DNA from: Ilumatobacter sp. | Lineage (GTDB): Bacteria; Actinomycetota; Acidimicrobiia; Acidimicrobiales; Ilumatobacteraceae | Reading direction: 5' to 3' | Length of the DNA: 6,853 nt | Assembly: GCA_029263275.1 (NCBI GenBank) | Contig: JAJCXU010000511.1 | Coordinates: 1-6,853, forward strand | Part shown: positions 6,352-6,853 of the stretch, in pieces | How the letters are laid out: every line of letters starts with the position of its first letter | How positions within the stretch are numbered: position 1 is the stretch's first letter | Position numbers and translations under genes: made by a program | The notes under the pieces: model-generated | What the model saw: only the letters and a program-made list of their open reading frames with translations | The model's database searches: none | What the model was told of the DNA's origin: nothing

Positions 6352-6853
6352 CTAGCGGTTGGCAGCTCTGGCGAGCTGTGTGACGGCTCGTTCGATGACA
6401 TCGCTGGGGGCGGCGATCGTCATGCGAGCGAAACCGGCCCCTTCGCGACCGAACCAGTGGCCCGGGCTGAGAGCGAGGCCAGCGGTCGACCCCAACCAGG
6501 CCGGGATCGCGGCAACGTCGAGACCGAGTCGGCGAAGATCGAGCCAGGCCAAATAGGTGCCTTCGGGGACGATCAGGTCGATCGTCTCAGGGAGGCCCTG
6601 TTGGATCAGCTCGATGTTGTCTGAGATCAGCGCAAGGAACCCGTCCAGCCAGTGTTCTCCGTGCCGGTAGGCGGCCTCGAACGCGGCGAGGCCGAAGACG
6701 TTGTTGCGAGTGAGGTGGAGCTGGGAGCTTCTGGTCTCGAAGCGCGCCGCGACGTCGCGACGGTTCGTGATCAGCACGGTGTCACAGACGCCCGCGAGCC
6801 CAAACGTCTTGATGGGCCCATGCGTCGCGGCCCACGACATGTCATGCCGTTCC
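6352..6853 (-). CDS. PLP-dependent class I/II aminotransferase, PatB/MalY-like C-S lyase group, 5'-truncated
   Basis: The last 167 or so residues of a fold-type I PLP enzyme; full members have about 380-400, so over half lies off the right edge. The ATG at 6840 is internal, since the frame continues (ERHD) to the window end. Counting from that Met, the PLP lysine is Lys11 in HGPIKTFGLAG (nt 6808-6810). NNVFGLAAFEAAYRHGEHWL (46-65) and PEGTYLAWLDLR (92-103) are blocks typical of the PatB/MalY group. Arg139 in GFARMTIAAP fits the arginine that binds the substrate carboxylate. Known members cleave cystathionine or cysteine conjugates (EC 4.4.1.13) or act as aminotransferases. The sequence around the lysine departs from the usual S-x-SK-x-x-N pattern, so the exact reaction is uncertain. 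It is cytoplasmic. It converges on the lipoprotein gene with a 94-bp gap; its promoter is not in view. Confidence 0.85.
   Translation of the reverse strand, partial: ERHDMSWAATHGPIKTFGLAGVCDTVLITNRRDVAARFETRSSQLHLTRNNVFGLAAFEAAYRHGEHWLDGFLALISDNIELIQQGLPETIDLIVPEGTYLAWLDLRRLGLDVAAIPAWLGSTAGLALSPGHWFGREGAGFARMTIAAPSDVIERAVTQLARAANR

Noticed and set aside
1..6853. Mobile elements, CRISPR arrays, tRNA/rRNA genes, defence or toxin-antitoxin modules
   Set aside because: I saw no transposase or integrase motifs, no regularly spaced repeats, no cloverleaf-like sequence and no small toxin/antitoxin gene pair. The gene content is ordinary chromosomal metabolism and membrane proteins.

Overview
The window reads as an ordinary chromosomal stretch from a high-GC actinobacterium. 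The evidence is strong GC bias at third codon positions, a long-type (actinobacterial-style) glycogen phosphorylase, and several genes whose start codon sits 6-7 nt after a TANNNT box, as expected for leaderless transcripts. I infer an Acidimicrobiia-like (Ilumatobacter-type) lineage from protein style only; this is not proven by any marker gene in the window.

Layout. Positions 2-2092 (+) hold the 3' part of an alpha-glucan (glycogen) phosphorylase gene whose start lies off the left edge. After a 59-nt gap with a small hairpin comes an MFS transporter (2152-3366, +). Convergent to it is a crotonase-family enoyl-CoA hydratase (3451-4227, -). Upstream of that, also on the minus strand, is a small four-helix membrane protein with an intramembrane CxxC motif (4329-4808, -). 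A 129-bp divergent regulatory region separates this from a secreted, acidic, probable lipoprotein with a ZU5-like domain (4938-6257, +). The right edge carries the C-terminal part of a PLP-dependent class I/II aminotransferase of the PatB/MalY-like group (6352-6853, -), convergent to the lipoprotein gene.

How the genes relate. I see no shared pathway. Glycogen breakdown, a drug/metabolite-type exporter, fatty-acid or branched-chain acyl-CoA metabolism, a redox-type membrane protein, a surface lipoprotein and an amino-acid enzyme look like independent transcription units. Three of them each carry their own TANNNT-ATG leaderless start. The lipoprotein gene is the exception: it has a leader, a weak Shine-Dalgarno and a tiny overlapping upstream ORF.

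I found no mobile element, CRISPR array, RNA gene, phage gene or defence system, and nothing I would call a new multi-gene system. The items most worth a second look are the GCPICNK membrane protein, the lipoprotein and its unusual upstream region, and residue changes next to the PLP lysines of two enzymes.
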